This document shows positions 16,444 through 24,745 of a stretch of 64,000 nucleotides of DNA, one piece after another. The stretch lies in assembly GCA_934569225.1 (NCBI GenBank), contig CAKTKC010000008.1, positions 42,673 through 106,672 of the forward strand, read 5' to 3'. The DNA comes from an uncultured Oscillospiraceae bacterium. Lineage in GTDB: Bacteria; Bacillota; Clostridia; Oscillospirales; Oscillospiraceae. Made by a program: the position numbers and the translations under genes. Under the pieces are notes generated by a model. It was not told the DNA's origin. It worked only from the letters and a program-made list of their open reading frames with translations, and searched no databases. Position 1 is the first letter of the stretch. Each line of letters begins with the position of its first letter.

Positions 16444-16896
16444 ATGAACCGGGATGTGGAGCGGCAGGTATGGCAGCGGGTGCTGGGGCAGCAGGAGCCT
16501 CCCCGGAGCAGTCTGCGGCCGATGGAGCTGGAAACGATAGAAGCGGCGGCGGTTTACCGGAGGCTGACCGGACAGTTTTCCGGCAGAGGGCGGGAGCAGC
16601 TTCGGCATCTGCACGATATGCAGATGGAGATCCTTGCCTGCCTGCGGGGAATCGGGCGGCTGTCCGGCAGTGGGGGCGGAAAAACCGCGCAGATCGCCGT
16701 TCCGGAGGAACCGGCGGCGAAGGCGCTGGAAAGGCGGTATCACTGCGCCCGGCGGGCGGTGACGGAGTACACAGCGCGGACGGTGGACGGGGATTTCGGC
16801 ATTGTGTTTCAGCATCTTGCGGACTTAAGCCGGGAGGAGTGCGTTTTGCTGGCACGTCTGCTGGGGGAACAGGCGCAGAACATTTCACGATCATAG
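16444..16896 (+). CDS. Ferritin-like helical protein, function unknown
   Basis: The 150-residue protein is almost entirely helical. The segment LRPMELETIEAAAVYRRLTGQFSGRGREQLRHLHDMQMEILACLRG resembles the paired helices of rubrerythrin-like ferritins (E-A-Y-L then E/H spacing). However, a complete set of iron ligands is not evident. A second half holds AVTEYTARTVDGDFGIVFQHLADLSREECVLLARLLG. It diverges from lexA and has GGGAGGGG eight bases before the ATG. It could be a small oxidative-stress or spore-associated protein; this is a guess from fold alone. Confidence 0.6.
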   Translation: MNRDVERQVWQRVLGQQEPPRSSLRPMELETIEAAAVYRRLTGQFSGRGREQLRHLHDMQMEILACLRGIGRLSGSGGGKTAQIAVPEEPAAKALERRYHCARRAVTEYTARTVDGDFGIVFQHLADLSREECVLLARLLGEQAQNISRS

Positions 16897-16903
16897 GGAA
16901 GAA

Positions 16904-16956
16904 GACCAAACCGGGACATGACCCACCGCAAGGCAGTCATGTCCCGGTTTTTGGTC
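16904..16956 (+). terminator. Terminator of the ferritin-like gene
   Basis: GACCAAACCGGGACATGAC pairs with GTCATGTCCCGGTTTTTGGTC (15+ bp) around a 13-base loop. T5 lies inside the right arm, shortly after the stop codon. Confidence 0.75.
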
Positions 16957-17036
16957 AATCCTGAATGTTCCCGATCTTTGTCAGGTTGCCGATATGCACG
17001 CCCGGCGTGACTGTAAATTCAGGGGCATTGCCCGTT

Positions 17037-17744
17037 TCATTTGTCCGGAAAGGAAAACACGTTCGGCACAGCGCCGCTTCCGAAGGTTTTCAGCGCCATC
17101 CGGTACATGGCTTTCGCGTGGATCCTGTCATGCCAGATGAATCTGCGCAGCACCTTTCGCAGCGACCATTCCTCGTCGTAGCTTCCGAGATAAACCCGAT
17201 TCTCCAGAAAATCCTGCTGCTCCAGCAGGGCAAACCCGCGTTCTCTGCATTCTGCAATGGTTCCATCATTGTCCGCCTGAACGCCGATCTCGCCAAAGTA
17301 GTAGGTATTCACATTTTTTGTATGTTCATACATTTCCTGCGCCGTGCGGGGAATCTCGCCGTAGAAGGTGGCTCTGGGCGGCAGGACGCTTTTGTCTTTA
17401 TCCGGTATTGACCTGTACAGCGCCAGAAAGTCCCGCGCGGATTTCATCGCAAGGGATTTCAGTGCTTCATATTCCGCCGCGGTCAGCGGCGCTTTCTCGT
17501 CGTTAAAAAGCACATCCGAGTCCGCGTCGGAGACAGTAAGCGCCGACGCCTTTTCCTGAACGATCTCCGGCTCCAGAGCATCCGGAGGTGCGTCGCCCTT
17601 CCACGTCAGGTAGGACTGAATTTCGGAGGGCATTTTCTGAATGGCTTCGCCCTTCGATTTTCCCCTCGTAAATGCGCCGACAAAACTGGACGCATACAGG
17701 ATGCTGTCGTCGCCATTGTGTTCCCAAACGCACTCTATTTTCAT
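17037..17744 (-). CDS. HicB-like domain fused to DinB-like domain
   Basis: The 235-residue protein starts with about 50 residues resembling the HicB/UPF0150 fold (MKIECVWEHNGDDSILYASSFVGAFTRGKSKGEAIQKMPSEI). The remainder resembles the DinB four-helix fold, with WHDRIHAKAM near the C-terminus giving the HxxxH metal pair. DinB-fold proteins act as thiol-dependent S-transferases or metalloenzymes. HicB domains usually serve in antitoxins, but no HicA-like toxin is adjacent. The ATG at 17744 is preceded by AAGGGGATT. It follows the VOC gene by 17 bases in the same direction, and both are more AT-rich than their surroundings. Confidence 0.65.
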   Translation of the reverse strand: MKIECVWEHNGDDSILYASSFVGAFTRGKSKGEAIQKMPSEIQSYLTWKGDAPPDALEPEIVQEKASALTVSDADSDVLFNDEKAPLTAAEYEALKSLAMKSARDFLALYRSIPDKDKSVLPPRATFYGEIPRTAQEMYEHTKNVNTYYFGEIGVQADNDGTIAECRERGFALLEQQDFLENRVYLGSYDEEWSLRKVLRRFIWHDRIHAKAMYRMALKTFGSGAVPNVFSFPDK

Positions 17745-17761
17745 AAAAAATCCCCTTTTGC

Positions 17762-18145
17762 TCAAACTGTAAGCTCAATCAGATTGCCTTCGACCGCTGC
17801 GATGCAGCTTTCGTAATAGCCGTCTCCCGTTGTGCGGGGGCCGCTGGTGACTTCGTAGCCTTCGGCTTTCAGTCTTGCGGTCAGCGCATCCACCGCTTCC
17901 CGGCTGCCTACGCTGAACGCAATGTGCGCGTATCCGGTGCGGGTGGGTTCTTTGGGGGAATCTACCAGTTCCGGCTTATTCATGATCTCAAGCCGCGCGC
18001 CGCCTTCAAAGGACAGAAAATACGACCGGAAGCCCGTCCTCGGATTGTGATAGCCGTCATTTGATTCTGCGCCCAGATAGTTCACAAAGAAGCTGCGCGC
18101 CCGTTCCAGATCATTCACATACAGCGCGGCATGTTCGATTTTCAT
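17762..18145 (-). CDS. VOC-family (glyoxalase/bleomycin-resistance fold) protein
   Basis: The 127-residue protein is a single vicinal-oxygen-chelate domain: [26 protein letters not shown], then [16 protein letters not shown] and [22 protein letters not shown], ending [16 protein letters not shown]. The histidine in the first strand, histidine in the third and glutamates in the second and last are the usual metal ligands. Substrate is unknown; members include glyoxalase I and fosfomycin or bleomycin resistance proteins. ACGGAGGAAACGCT precedes the ATG. It is first in a two-gene unit with the HicB-DinB gene. Confidence 0.85.
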   Translation of the reverse strand: MKIEHAALYVNDLERARSFFVNYLGAESNDGYHNPRTGFRSYFLSFEGGARLEIMNKPELVDSPKEPTRTGYAHIAFSVGSREAVDALTARLKAEGYEVTSGPRTTGDGYYESCIAAVEGNLIELTV

Positions 18146-18220
18146 AGCGTTTCCTCCGTCATTTCCGGTTTGTTCAAGTATAGCATACACGGGAGGGCTT
18201 TGCAAGAACACACAAAACAG

Positions 18221-18252
18221 CACCGCCGTGAAACGAACGTTTCACGGCGGTG
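18221..18252 (-). terminator. Terminator of the HU-rqcP unit
   Basis: CACCGCCGTGAAAC (18221-18234) and GTTTCACGGCGGTG (18239-18252) form a 14-bp stem, with CTGTTTTGTG following on the minus strand. It lies five bases beyond the rqcP stop. Confidence 0.85.
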
Positions 18253-18257
18253 AATCT

Positions 18258-18497
18258 TTATACTTCCTTATACATGGCGGCGGCATCGTCCTTGCGGACG
18301 GTTTCCGCTACCTGGAGAACCTCCACGGTCACCGTCCGGGCGCCCATGGAAATCTCGATTTTGTCCCCGACCTTTACGTCGTAACCGGCCTTGACCACGC
18401 GTCCGTTGACGCTGATGCGGCCATTGTCGCAGGCTTCGTTGGCCACCGTCCGGCGCTTGATCAGACGGGAGACTTTGAGATATTTGTCAAGCCGCAT
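18258..18497 (-). CDS. rqcP: S4-domain RNA-binding protein RqcP (YabO)
   Basis: The 79-residue protein is one S4 domain (MRLDKYLKVSRLIKRRTVANEACDNGRISVNGRVVKAGYDVKVGD). RqcP binds the 50S-peptidyl-tRNA complex and helps RqcH add alanine tails to stalled nascent chains. It starts three bases after the HU stop. The neighbourhood of a SpoVB/YabM-like flippase and rqcP mirrors the yabM-yabN-yabO order of Bacillus. Confidence 0.9.
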   Translation of the reverse strand: MRLDKYLKVSRLIKRRTVANEACDNGRISVNGRVVKAGYDVKVGDKIEISMGARTVTVEVLQVAETVRKDDAAAMYKEV

Positions 18498-18500
18498 CGC

Positions 18501-18776
18501 TTACTTCGCCACGACGTCCTTCAGAGCCTTGCTTGCCTTGAAGGCGGGAACACGGGTGGCGGGGATCTCGATGGCTTCCTTGGTGTGGGGGTTGCGGCCA
18601 ACGCGGGCTTCCCGCTCCTTGGTCTCGAAGGTGCCGAAGCCGGAGACCTGCACCTTGTCGCCCTTCACCAGAGCCGCGGTAACGGCGTCGATGGCGGCGT
18701 TGATGACCCGCTCGGTGTCCTTCTTGGTCAGGCCGGCGCCCTCGGCGGCGGCAGCAATCAGTTCGGTTTTGTTCAT
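18501..18776 (-). CDS. HU-family DNA-binding protein
   Basis: The 91-residue protein is a standard HU: MNKTELIAAAAEGAGLTKKDTERVINAAIDAVTAAL, the VSGFGTFETKEREARVGRNPHTKEAIEIPATRVPAFK arm region and a lysine-rich end. It forms dimers that bend and compact DNA. AAGAGGAT precedes the ATG. A good promoter lies 60 bases upstream. It is co-transcribed with rqcP. Confidence 0.96.
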   Translation of the reverse strand: MNKTELIAAAAEGAGLTKKDTERVINAAIDAVTAALVKGDKVQVSGFGTFETKEREARVGRNPHTKEAIEIPATRVPAFKASKALKDVVAK

Positions 18777-18835
18777 GTTTATATCCTCTTTTCTGAAAGT
18801 AAAAATATTTTGAAGCCGACATGAAGTCGACGTTT

Positions 18836-18864
18836 AGATTAACATAATTCTACCCAAATTGCAA
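18836..18864 (-). promoter_or_regulatory. Promoter of the HU-rqcP unit
   Basis: Minus strand TTGCAA (18859-18864), a 17-base spacer and TAATCT (18836-18841) preceded by TG form an extended -10 promoter. The leader contains a small dyad (GTCGACTTCATGTCGGC). Confidence 0.65.
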
Positions 18865-18882
18865 GAGATTTTTCAAAAAAAC

Positions 18883-20490
18883 TCACAGCTTCAGGATTTT
18901 TGCGATTTTTTCGCCCTTTGGCAGCAGCAGGCAGTCCTCATGGGTGATGACTTTGAACTTGACGGCGGTGAAGAAGTAGCTGACGACGCCCACCAGAACC
19001 GGCACGGCGCACAGAATCAGACGGCCCGTTCCGATCTCCCGCACGCCGATGGCTTTCAGCGCCCACAGCGCGCCCCAGGCAAGGACGCCCATCACCGCCG
19101 CGGCGAAGAAGGAACGGAGAAGATTGAGCAGAACGGCGGGCGGCTTCGGCAGCAGGCGGCGCATGGACAGGATGTTCAGGATACTGATGACCACATAGCC
19201 CATCAGCAGGCCGATGGGGGTACCCAGAATGTTGACGGACGGCATTCCCGCCAGCACGTACACCGCCACAAGATTCACACCGCCGCCGATGAGCATGTTG
19301 ATCACCGGCCGGCCGGCATGGCCGTGAGCCTGCATGATGGCCGTGGAGACCAGCACCAAAGCGTTAAAGATGATGGTAAAGCCCAGAACCGTCATCAGCC
19401 GGGTAGCCATTGCCAGATTTCCGCCGGAATATCCCCCCAGCAGAGCGGTAATCGGCTCGGCCAGCAGGGCGAGGCCGAAGGCGCAGGGCATGGCGATCAG
19501 CCCGGTGATCCGCACGGCAGATTCCTCGGTGGCCTTGGCTTCGTCATCGCCGCAGAGGGTCAGGTGGGAGGTGATGGCGGGAATGATGCTGATGGTGATG
19601 GGGGTAATGAAGGCGCAGGGCATGTTGAAGATGGTCAGGCACATGCCGTAAACGCCCCGCATGGTATCGGCGGCGGACTGGGTGTAGCCCAGATTCAGCA
19701 GCTGTCCCATGTAGATCTTGGTTTCCAGCATGGTCATCAGCTGCAACGCCGCAGAGCCGAAGGTGATGGGGATGGCAATGGCCAGCAGCCCCCGGGCAGT
19801 CTCCCGGTAGGAGCGGGGCTCTTCCTCCGTCTGGGGCAGAAGAGCGTAGCTCTTCCGGAAGCGGCCGAACAGGTAAATCGCCGAAACAAGGCAGCTTGCC
19901 GTAACGCCCAGGATCGCGCCGCCCGCGGCCAGAGGAATCTCGTTGGTCATTTTCAGGATCGCCAGCGCCGCGCCCATGCCCACGATCAGCTTCACCACGG
20001 CCTCCAGTACCTGAGAAACGGAGGTGGGCAGCATGTTCCCCTGCCCCTGGAAGAAGCCCCGGTAGGTGCTCATGACGCAGATCAGCAGCACGCAGGGACC
20101 AAGGCAGCCGATGGCCGCCCAGGCGTCGGGCTGGTTCTGGAAGGCGGCCAGTTGACGGCAGAACACCGTCATCAGGAAGCTGCCCGCGATGCCCAGCGCC
20201 AGAAAAATGCCTCGTGCGGTATGGTAAATCCGCCGCACCTGATTGTAGTGGTCAAGGGAGCTTGCCTGCGAGATCATCCGGCTCATGGCGACAGGCAGTC
20301 CGGCGGTGGAGATCATCAGCAGCACATTATAGATGTCGTAGGCCGTGTTGAAGTAGCCGAAGCCCTGCTCGCCAATGATGGCATTGAGGGGAATTTTGTA
20401 CAGAGCGCCGATGACCTTGACAATGGCTGTTGCCATTGCAAGCAAGGCGGTACCCTGAAGAAAATTCTGCTTTTTTTGCATATCAGACAT
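18883..20490 (-). CDS. SpoVB/YabM-like MOP-superfamily flippase
   Basis: The 535-residue protein has about 14 membrane helices and the MOP/MurJ-like start FLQGTALLAMATAIVKVIGALYKIPLNAIIGEQGFGYFNTAYDIYN. It also has the YRGFFQGQGNMLPTSVSQVLE signature seen in SpoVB-type lipid II/polysaccharide flippases. SpoVB acts in spore cortex synthesis and YabM is its paralogue. AAAGGATG precedes the ATG at 20490. The frame stays open upstream through repeat element C, but that extension repeats sequence seen at other copies of the element and is not coding. Context next to HU-rqcP favours YabM-like. Confidence 0.87.
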   Translation of the reverse strand: MSDMQKKQNFLQGTALLAMATAIVKVIGALYKIPLNAIIGEQGFGYFNTAYDIYNVLLMISTAGLPVAMSRMISQASSLDHYNQVRRIYHTARGIFLALGIAGSFLMTVFCRQLAAFQNQPDAWAAIGCLGPCVLLICVMSTYRGFFQGQGNMLPTSVSQVLEAVVKLIVGMGAALAILKMTNEIPLAAGGAILGVTASCLVSAIYLFGRFRKSYALLPQTEEEPRSYRETARGLLAIAIPITFGSAALQLMTMLETKIYMGQLLNLGYTQSAADTMRGVYGMCLTIFNMPCAFITPITISIIPAITSHLTLCGDDEAKATEESAVRITGLIAMPCAFGLALLAEPITALLGGYSGGNLAMATRLMTVLGFTIIFNALVLVSTAIMQAHGHAGRPVINMLIGGGVNLVAVYVLAGMPSVNILGTPIGLLMGYVVISILNILSMRRLLPKPPAVLLNLLRSFFAAAVMGVLAWGALWALKAIGVREIGTGRLILCAVPVLVGVVSYFFTAVKFKVITHEDCLLLPKGEKIAKILKL

Positions 20491-20529
20491 GGTTTCATCC
20501 TTTCTGCGGGGGGAATGCGGAGAGGTCAA

Positions 20530-20689
20530 GGAAGCTCTGAGTAAATCGGCAAGAGCTGTGAGCGAGAGATTTTTCGTCCAATCGAGGTATCGAAAGCGGT
20601 GGAATACTTTGTGTATTTCCCGCTTTCGATACCGAAGAGTGGGCGGAAAAGATCCGCTCACGGCCGCAGGCGATTTACTCAGAGTTTCC
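20530..20689 (+). repeat. Palindromic element copy C
   Basis: The 160-bp element has ends GGAAGCTCTGAGTAAATCGG and CGATTTACTCAGAGTTTCC, the most diverged ends of the B/C/D subtype. The TAA stop of the amidohydrolase begins two bases beyond its right edge. It lies between that gene and the flippase, both on the minus strand, and would be transcribed as a long hairpin. Confidence 0.93.
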
Positions 20690-20690
20690 T

Positions 20691-22007
20691 TTATTTAGTT
20701 TCTTCAAACAGCCGGGGGATGGCGTATTCGGTCAGTTCCTCCACGACCTTCTTCATGTCGATGGTGGGGAATTGGCCGTTTTTGTAGAGGATTTTGCCCC
20801 GCACCATGGTCATGGCCACGTCGCCGCCCTTGGCAGACCAGACAAGACCGTTCAGGACGTTGTGGCAAGGAATCAGATGGGGGGCGGAAAAGTCAATGAG
20901 CGCAATGTCCGCGTCCATGCCCACCTGAAGCATTCCGCATTCCCTGGCGCGTCCCTGGGCTTGCGCACCGGAGACAGTGGTCATCATCAGGGCGGCGGGA
21001 GACGGGAGGGCGGCGGGGTTGCCGCTTTCCTTCCGGGCGGACATGGCGGCAAAACGCATGACCTCAAACATGTCCAGATTCCCGCACTCAATCGCGCCGC
21101 CGGTGCCGAGGGCTACGTTCATCCCCGCCTTGACGGATTCCAGAATGGGGGTGGAGGACTGGCCGTTTTTGTAAGCGGAAACGGGAGTTGCCACGGCGCA
21201 GACGCCCTTCTTCCCCAGCAGTTTACGCTCGTCCCCGGTCAAATATGTGCAGCCTGCGGCGGTGGTGGGGCGGCTGAACACGTTGTGGCAGTTCAGCAGC
21301 TCCCCGGGGTTCATGCCGGTGCGCTCCAGACAGGAATCCACCTCGCTCTGGGTCTCCGCAAGGTGCAGCTGCATTCCCAGATTCTGCTCTGCGGCGTAGC
21401 CCACCAGACCTTCCCAGAGCCGGTAATTGCTGATGTACTCGCCGTAGATACCGGCGTCGATCTTGATACGGCCGCCGTCGAAGCCGTTCCACTTCTCCGT
21501 GACCTTCACCAGCTCCCGGCACTGCTCGTCGGTCTCAAAGTCGAAGTCCTCGTTTTCGTCGATGAAGCGGTAGCTGGACAGCGCCAGATTGGCCTTGATG
21601 CCGGACTCCGCCACGGCCTCGGCGGTGGCGTTGGGGTAGTAATACAGGTCGGAAACCGAGGTGACGCCGAAACGCAGGCACTCGGCAATGGCGAGGAGCG
21701 CCGCCGCCTTTGCGCTGCGGGAGTCCATTTTCGCTTCCTTTTGCAGCAGCGCCTGAAGGGCTTCGGTGTTGCCCAGATCGTCGGTGAAGCACCGCAGACT
21801 GGCAGTCGCCAGATGGGTATGGCAGTTGATGAGACCGGGGATAGCCACCATGCCGGTGCCGTCCACAATTGCCTTGGGCGCTTCGGCGGGGGGCTTTCGC
21901 TCGATGGAGATGATCTTGCCGTCCTCGATGCCGATATAAGCGCCGAAAATGACCTCCATCCGGGGGTTCATGGTCACGGCTGTGACATTGGAAATGAGGG
22001 TGTCCAA
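20691..22007 (-). CDS. Amidohydrolase-family protein with degenerate active site
   Basis: The 438-residue protein aligns through its length with SAH/MTA deaminase and chlorohydrolase-type amidohydrolases. It has GLINCHTHLA (HxH metal pair), MQLHLAETQSEVDS (third histidine and glutamate) and NLDMFEVMRFAA. Three conserved residues are changed: the usual AHCVHL is AGCTYL, the HNPxSN is ATPVSA, and the metal/catalytic aspartate in LGTDGA is glycine (LGTGGA). The enzyme is probably inactive or does different chemistry. A TTG at 22007 is chosen as start because AAAGGAAG lies nine bases upstream and MDTLISN is a normal family N-terminus. Repeat D precedes it, repeat C follows. Confidence 0.8.
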   Translation of the reverse strand: MDTLISNVTAVTMNPRMEVIFGAYIGIEDGKIISIERKPPAEAPKAIVDGTGMVAIPGLINCHTHLATASLRCFTDDLGNTEALQALLQKEAKMDSRSAKAAALLAIAECLRFGVTSVSDLYYYPNATAEAVAESGIKANLALSSYRFIDENEDFDFETDEQCRELVKVTEKWNGFDGGRIKIDAGIYGEYISNYRLWEGLVGYAAEQNLGMQLHLAETQSEVDSCLERTGMNPGELLNCHNVFSRPTTAAGCTYLTGDERKLLGKKGVCAVATPVSAYKNGQSSTPILESVKAGMNVALGTGGAIECGNLDMFEVMRFAAMSARKESGNPAALPSPAALMMTTVSGAQAQGRARECGMLQVGMDADIALIDFSAPHLIPCHNVLNGLVWSAKGGDVAMTMVRGKILYKNGQFPTIDMKKVVEELTEYAIPRLFEETK

Positions 22008-22045
22008 ATTGGCACACTTCCTTTCGTGTAGCGTGGGTGGTTTCG

Positions 22046-22208
22046 GGAACCTCTGATTAAATCGGCAAGAGCTGTGAGCGAGAGATTTTTCGGCCAATCG
22101 AGGTATCGGAAACGGAGGAATACTGTCGTATGTATTTCCCGTTTTCGATACCGAAGAGTGGGCGAAAAAGATCCGCTCACAGCCGCAGACGATTTATTCA
22201 GAGGTTCC
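22046..22208 (+). repeat. Palindromic element copy D
   Basis: The 163-bp element has ends GGAACCTCTGATTAAATCGG and CGATTTATTCAGAGGTTCC, flanked by TTCG on both sides (possible 4-bp target duplication). Its right 15 bases, read on the minus strand, are the last codons of hemZ (Gly-Thr-Ser-Glu-stop). It has a 3-base insertion near the centre relative to B and C. Confidence 0.93.
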
Positions 22209-23633
22209 TTCGTCTGTCATGAGACGGAACAGCTCCTGCTTCTGCTCCAGCACGCCCGGGAGCATTTCGATGTACTGTTCGGGGAATTTGGGGTTATGGA
22301 ACCGGCGGAGGGTGCCGTCGGGGAGGTTTACCTTGTTCATACCCCCGCCGCCCAGGGAGAGAATGGTATGCACTTCCTCCATCATGTAGATGTTGTACAG
22401 GCAGTCCAAGTTGTCCCGGCTCCAGCCCACGTTCTCGAAGCTGCCGGACATGTATTTCTGGCGGTAGAGATAGTAGGGCTTGTAGCCCAGCGCCCGGAGG
22501 GTCTGCTCCGCGTAGGCGACCATCTCGGCGACATCTTCAGCGGAGGGGAGATTTTCCCGCTTTTCAAACAGGTCGGCGCCTTTTTTCAGGGCGAGGGTGT
22601 GGACGGTGATGTTGGCGGGGTTCAGCGCCGCCACGGCGTCCAGACTGCGGCGGAAGCCCACTGTGGTGTCCGCGGGAAGTCCCGCGATCAAGTCCATGTT
22701 GATGGCGCCAAAACCCGCGTCCACCGCTTCGCCGTAGGCGCGGAGCACGTCCGCCGCCTTGTGAGGCCGCCCGCAGGCGCGCAGAACGGCGTCCTCCATG
22801 GTCTGGGGGTTGATGCTCATGCGGTCGGCACCGCCGGAACGGACAACTTGAAGCTTTTCCAGATCCAGCGTGTCCGGTCGGCCGCCCTCTACGGTGAATT
22901 CGATACACCGGGACAGATCAAAATTGTCCCGGATGACGCTAAGCAGACGCTCCATCTGGGGTGCGGAAAGGGTCGTGGGGGTGCCGCCGCCGATGTAGAG
23001 GGTACGGACGGTTCTCCCGGACTGCGCCAGAAGCCTGCCCGTAACCGCAATTTCCTGTTCCAGCGCCCGCAGATAGGGCTCCAGCAGCTCCGTTTTTCTG
23101 CCGATGGTGCGGCTGACGAAGCTGCAATAGGTGCAGCGGGTGGGGCAGAAGGGAATGCCGACGTACAGTGACAGGTCGTTGGGCTGCAAGAGGTTTACCG
23201 CCCGGACTGTGGAGACCGAGCAGTCGACGGCCAGCCTGCGGCGGTCGCTGGTGACGTAATACACGTCCCGCAGCAGCCTATCCGCAGATTTTGGCGTGCC
23301 GCCTTCCAGCAGGTGCTTTGTAGTGATTTTCGTAGGTCGGACACCGGCCAGCGCGCCCCATGGGGGCGCAGCGGGCAGCAGCTGCTTCGCGGCCAGATAA
23401 TAGCTCTGCTGCAACGCCCGGCGGCGCAGACGGACGGTTTCGTCCGCCGCCTTGATCCGCCGGGTGGCCGCGGCGGTAACGCCGCTTACGGTGATTTTCG
23501 TGACGGCGGTAAGCCAGACCTGCCCCCGGTGGAGGGTCGAAGTGGCTTCCCCCTCTGTGTTATCGGGAAACAGGGACAGCTGCAGCTGCTCCACGGCATA
23601 GCGGTCGTCATGACCGATCAATGTCAGTTTCAT
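22194..23633 (-). CDS. hemZ: Coproporphyrinogen dehydrogenase HemZ (radical SAM)
   Basis: The 479-residue protein has an N-terminal HemZ-specific region ending GVRPTKI. A radical SAM core follows with PFCPTRCTYCSF (CxxxCxxC binds the 4Fe-4S cluster), YIGGGTPTTL, TVEGGRPDTL and INMDLIAGLPADT. The C-terminal YLYRQKYMSGSFENVGW is typical of HemZ. It is annotated as an oxygen-independent coproporphyrinogen oxidase-like protein, though its true role in anaerobes is uncertain. GAGG lies five bases before the ATG. Its final residues GTSE and stop are supplied by repeat element D, so the native C-terminus has been replaced or extended. Confidence 0.9.
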   Translation of the reverse strand: MKLTLIGHDDRYAVEQLQLSLFPDNTEGEATSTLHRGQVWLTAVTKITVSGVTAAATRRIKAADETVRLRRRALQQSYYLAAKQLLPAAPPWGALAGVRPTKITTKHLLEGGTPKSADRLLRDVYYVTSDRRRLAVDCSVSTVRAVNLLQPNDLSLYVGIPFCPTRCTYCSFVSRTIGRKTELLEPYLRALEQEIAVTGRLLAQSGRTVRTLYIGGGTPTTLSAPQMERLLSVIRDNFDLSRCIEFTVEGGRPDTLDLEKLQVVRSGGADRMSINPQTMEDAVLRACGRPHKAADVLRAYGEAVDAGFGAINMDLIAGLPADTTVGFRRSLDAVAALNPANITVHTLALKKGADLFEKRENLPSAEDVAEMVAYAEQTLRALGYKPYYLYRQKYMSGSFENVGWSRDNLDCLYNIYMMEEVHTILSLGGGGMNKVNLPDGTLRRFHNPKFPEQYIEMLPGVLEQKQELFRLMTDEGTSE

Positions 23634-23644
23634 AAAAACCTCAA

Positions 23645-24235
23645 TTATCTAAGGTAATAGTTATACCGCTTTTCCTCCGCCAGCGTCGTGTCCATACCGT
23701 GGCCGGGGTAGACCCGGTAGTCGGTGGGAATTTCCGCCAGACGGCGCAGGGAAGCCCGCATGGCCGCGTCGCTGCCGCCGGGAAGGTCGGTACGGCCGCA
23801 GGAACCGGCAAACAGGGTGTCGCCGGAGAACATGGCGTCGCTAATCAGCAGGCACACGGAGCCGGGGGTATGGCCGGGGGTGCGGATGACGGAAATCGTC
23901 AGCCCCGCGAGATGCAGGGTGTCCCCCTCGTCGTAGGTTTTGGTATAGTAGAGCGGCCCCGCCGTTAACTGAGGCGGCATGGTCAGCTCGTCGGCGCAGA
24001 GATAGACCGCGCAGCCAGTTTCGGCGGCGATCTCCTTTACGCCGCCCACATGGTCAAAGTGTCCGTGGGTCAGCAGAATCGCTTCCACGGTCAGTCCCAG
24101 GCCGCTTACTTCGTCCAGCACCTTTTCCGGGGTGTAGCCGGGGTCGATGACGCAGCAGGTCTTCGACGCGCTGTCGTGGACGATATAGCAGTTGGTTCCG
24201 TAAGCACCAAGGGTCAGCGTGTGAATATTCAGCAT
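23645..24235 (-). CDS. MBL-fold metallo-hydrolase (glyoxalase II-like)
   Basis: The 196-residue protein has the metallo-beta-lactamase motifs LTHGHFDHVGG, RTPGHTPGS, FSGDTLF and VYPGHGMDTT, giving both zinc sites. It resembles small glyoxalase II-like hydrolases found in the relA-dtd-hemZ operon of Clostridia. Substrate is unknown, probably a thioester. AGGTGATAGT precedes the ATG, 27 bases after dtd. Confidence 0.9.
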   Translation of the reverse strand: MLNIHTLTLGAYGTNCYIVHDSASKTCCVIDPGYTPEKVLDEVSGLGLTVEAILLTHGHFDHVGGVKEIAAETGCAVYLCADELTMPPQLTAGPLYYTKTYDEGDTLHLAGLTISVIRTPGHTPGSVCLLISDAMFSGDTLFAGSCGRTDLPGGSDAAMRASLRRLAEIPTDYRVYPGHGMDTTLAEEKRYNYYLR

Positions 24236-24262
24236 ACTATCACCTGTCGGGTGTGAATTTTG

Positions 24263-24730
24263 TCATTTTCTTCTGGGGGTGTCCATCAGCTGCTCCGTGT
24301 CCAGAATCAGGGTCACGGGGCCGTCGTTGACGGATTCCACCTTCATGTCCGCGCCGAAGCGGCCGTGCTGCGGGGGATACCCCAGACTGGCGCAGTCGGC
24401 GAGGAACTGCTCGTACAGCCGCTCTCCCAGTTCCGGGTTCGCGGCGTCGGTAAAGCTGGGGCGGCGGCCCTTGCGGCAGTTGCCGTAGAGGGTAAACTGG
24501 CTCACCACCAGCACCTCGCCGTTCACCGCGTCCAGCCCCAGATTCATTTTGTCGTTTTCGTCGGTAAAAATACGGAGACCCAGGGCTTTTTCCGCCAGAT
24601 ACCGGCATTCCTTTTCGGTATCGTTGGGGCCGACGCCCAGAAGAATGAGAAAGCCCTTCCCGATTTTTCCTACCACCTGGCCGTCAATGGCGACGGAGGC
24701 GGAATTGACTCTTGTCAGTACAGCGCGCAT
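24263..24730 (-). CDS. dtd: D-aminoacyl-tRNA deacylase
   Basis: The 155-residue protein is a full-length Dtd: MRAVLTRVNSASVAIDG, VVSQFTLYGNCRKGRRPSF and SVNDGPVTLILDT. The cross-subunit Gly-cisPro motif is GPVT. It removes D-amino acids (and glycine) wrongly loaded on tRNA. GAGGGAG lies before the ATG, 15 bases after relA, in the usual Firmicute order. Confidence 0.95.
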   Translation of the reverse strand: MRAVLTRVNSASVAIDGQVVGKIGKGFLILLGVGPNDTEKECRYLAEKALGLRIFTDENDKMNLGLDAVNGEVLVVSQFTLYGNCRKGRRPSFTDAANPELGERLYEQFLADCASLGYPPQHGRFGADMKVESVNDGPVTLILDTEQLMDTPRRK

Positions 24731-24745
24731 AACAATTCTCCCTCG

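Noticed and set aside
18859..20544. Plus-strand open frame (561 codons) opposite the SpoVB-like flippase
   Set aside because: It is a Gln/His/Gly-rich shadow of a membrane-protein gene without a start signal.
15550..22208. Recurring short peptides with RYRKRRNT / RFRYRR at several places
   Set aside because: They are translations of the palindromic element in both directions. The similarity comes from the repeated DNA, and no copy has a start and ribosome site.
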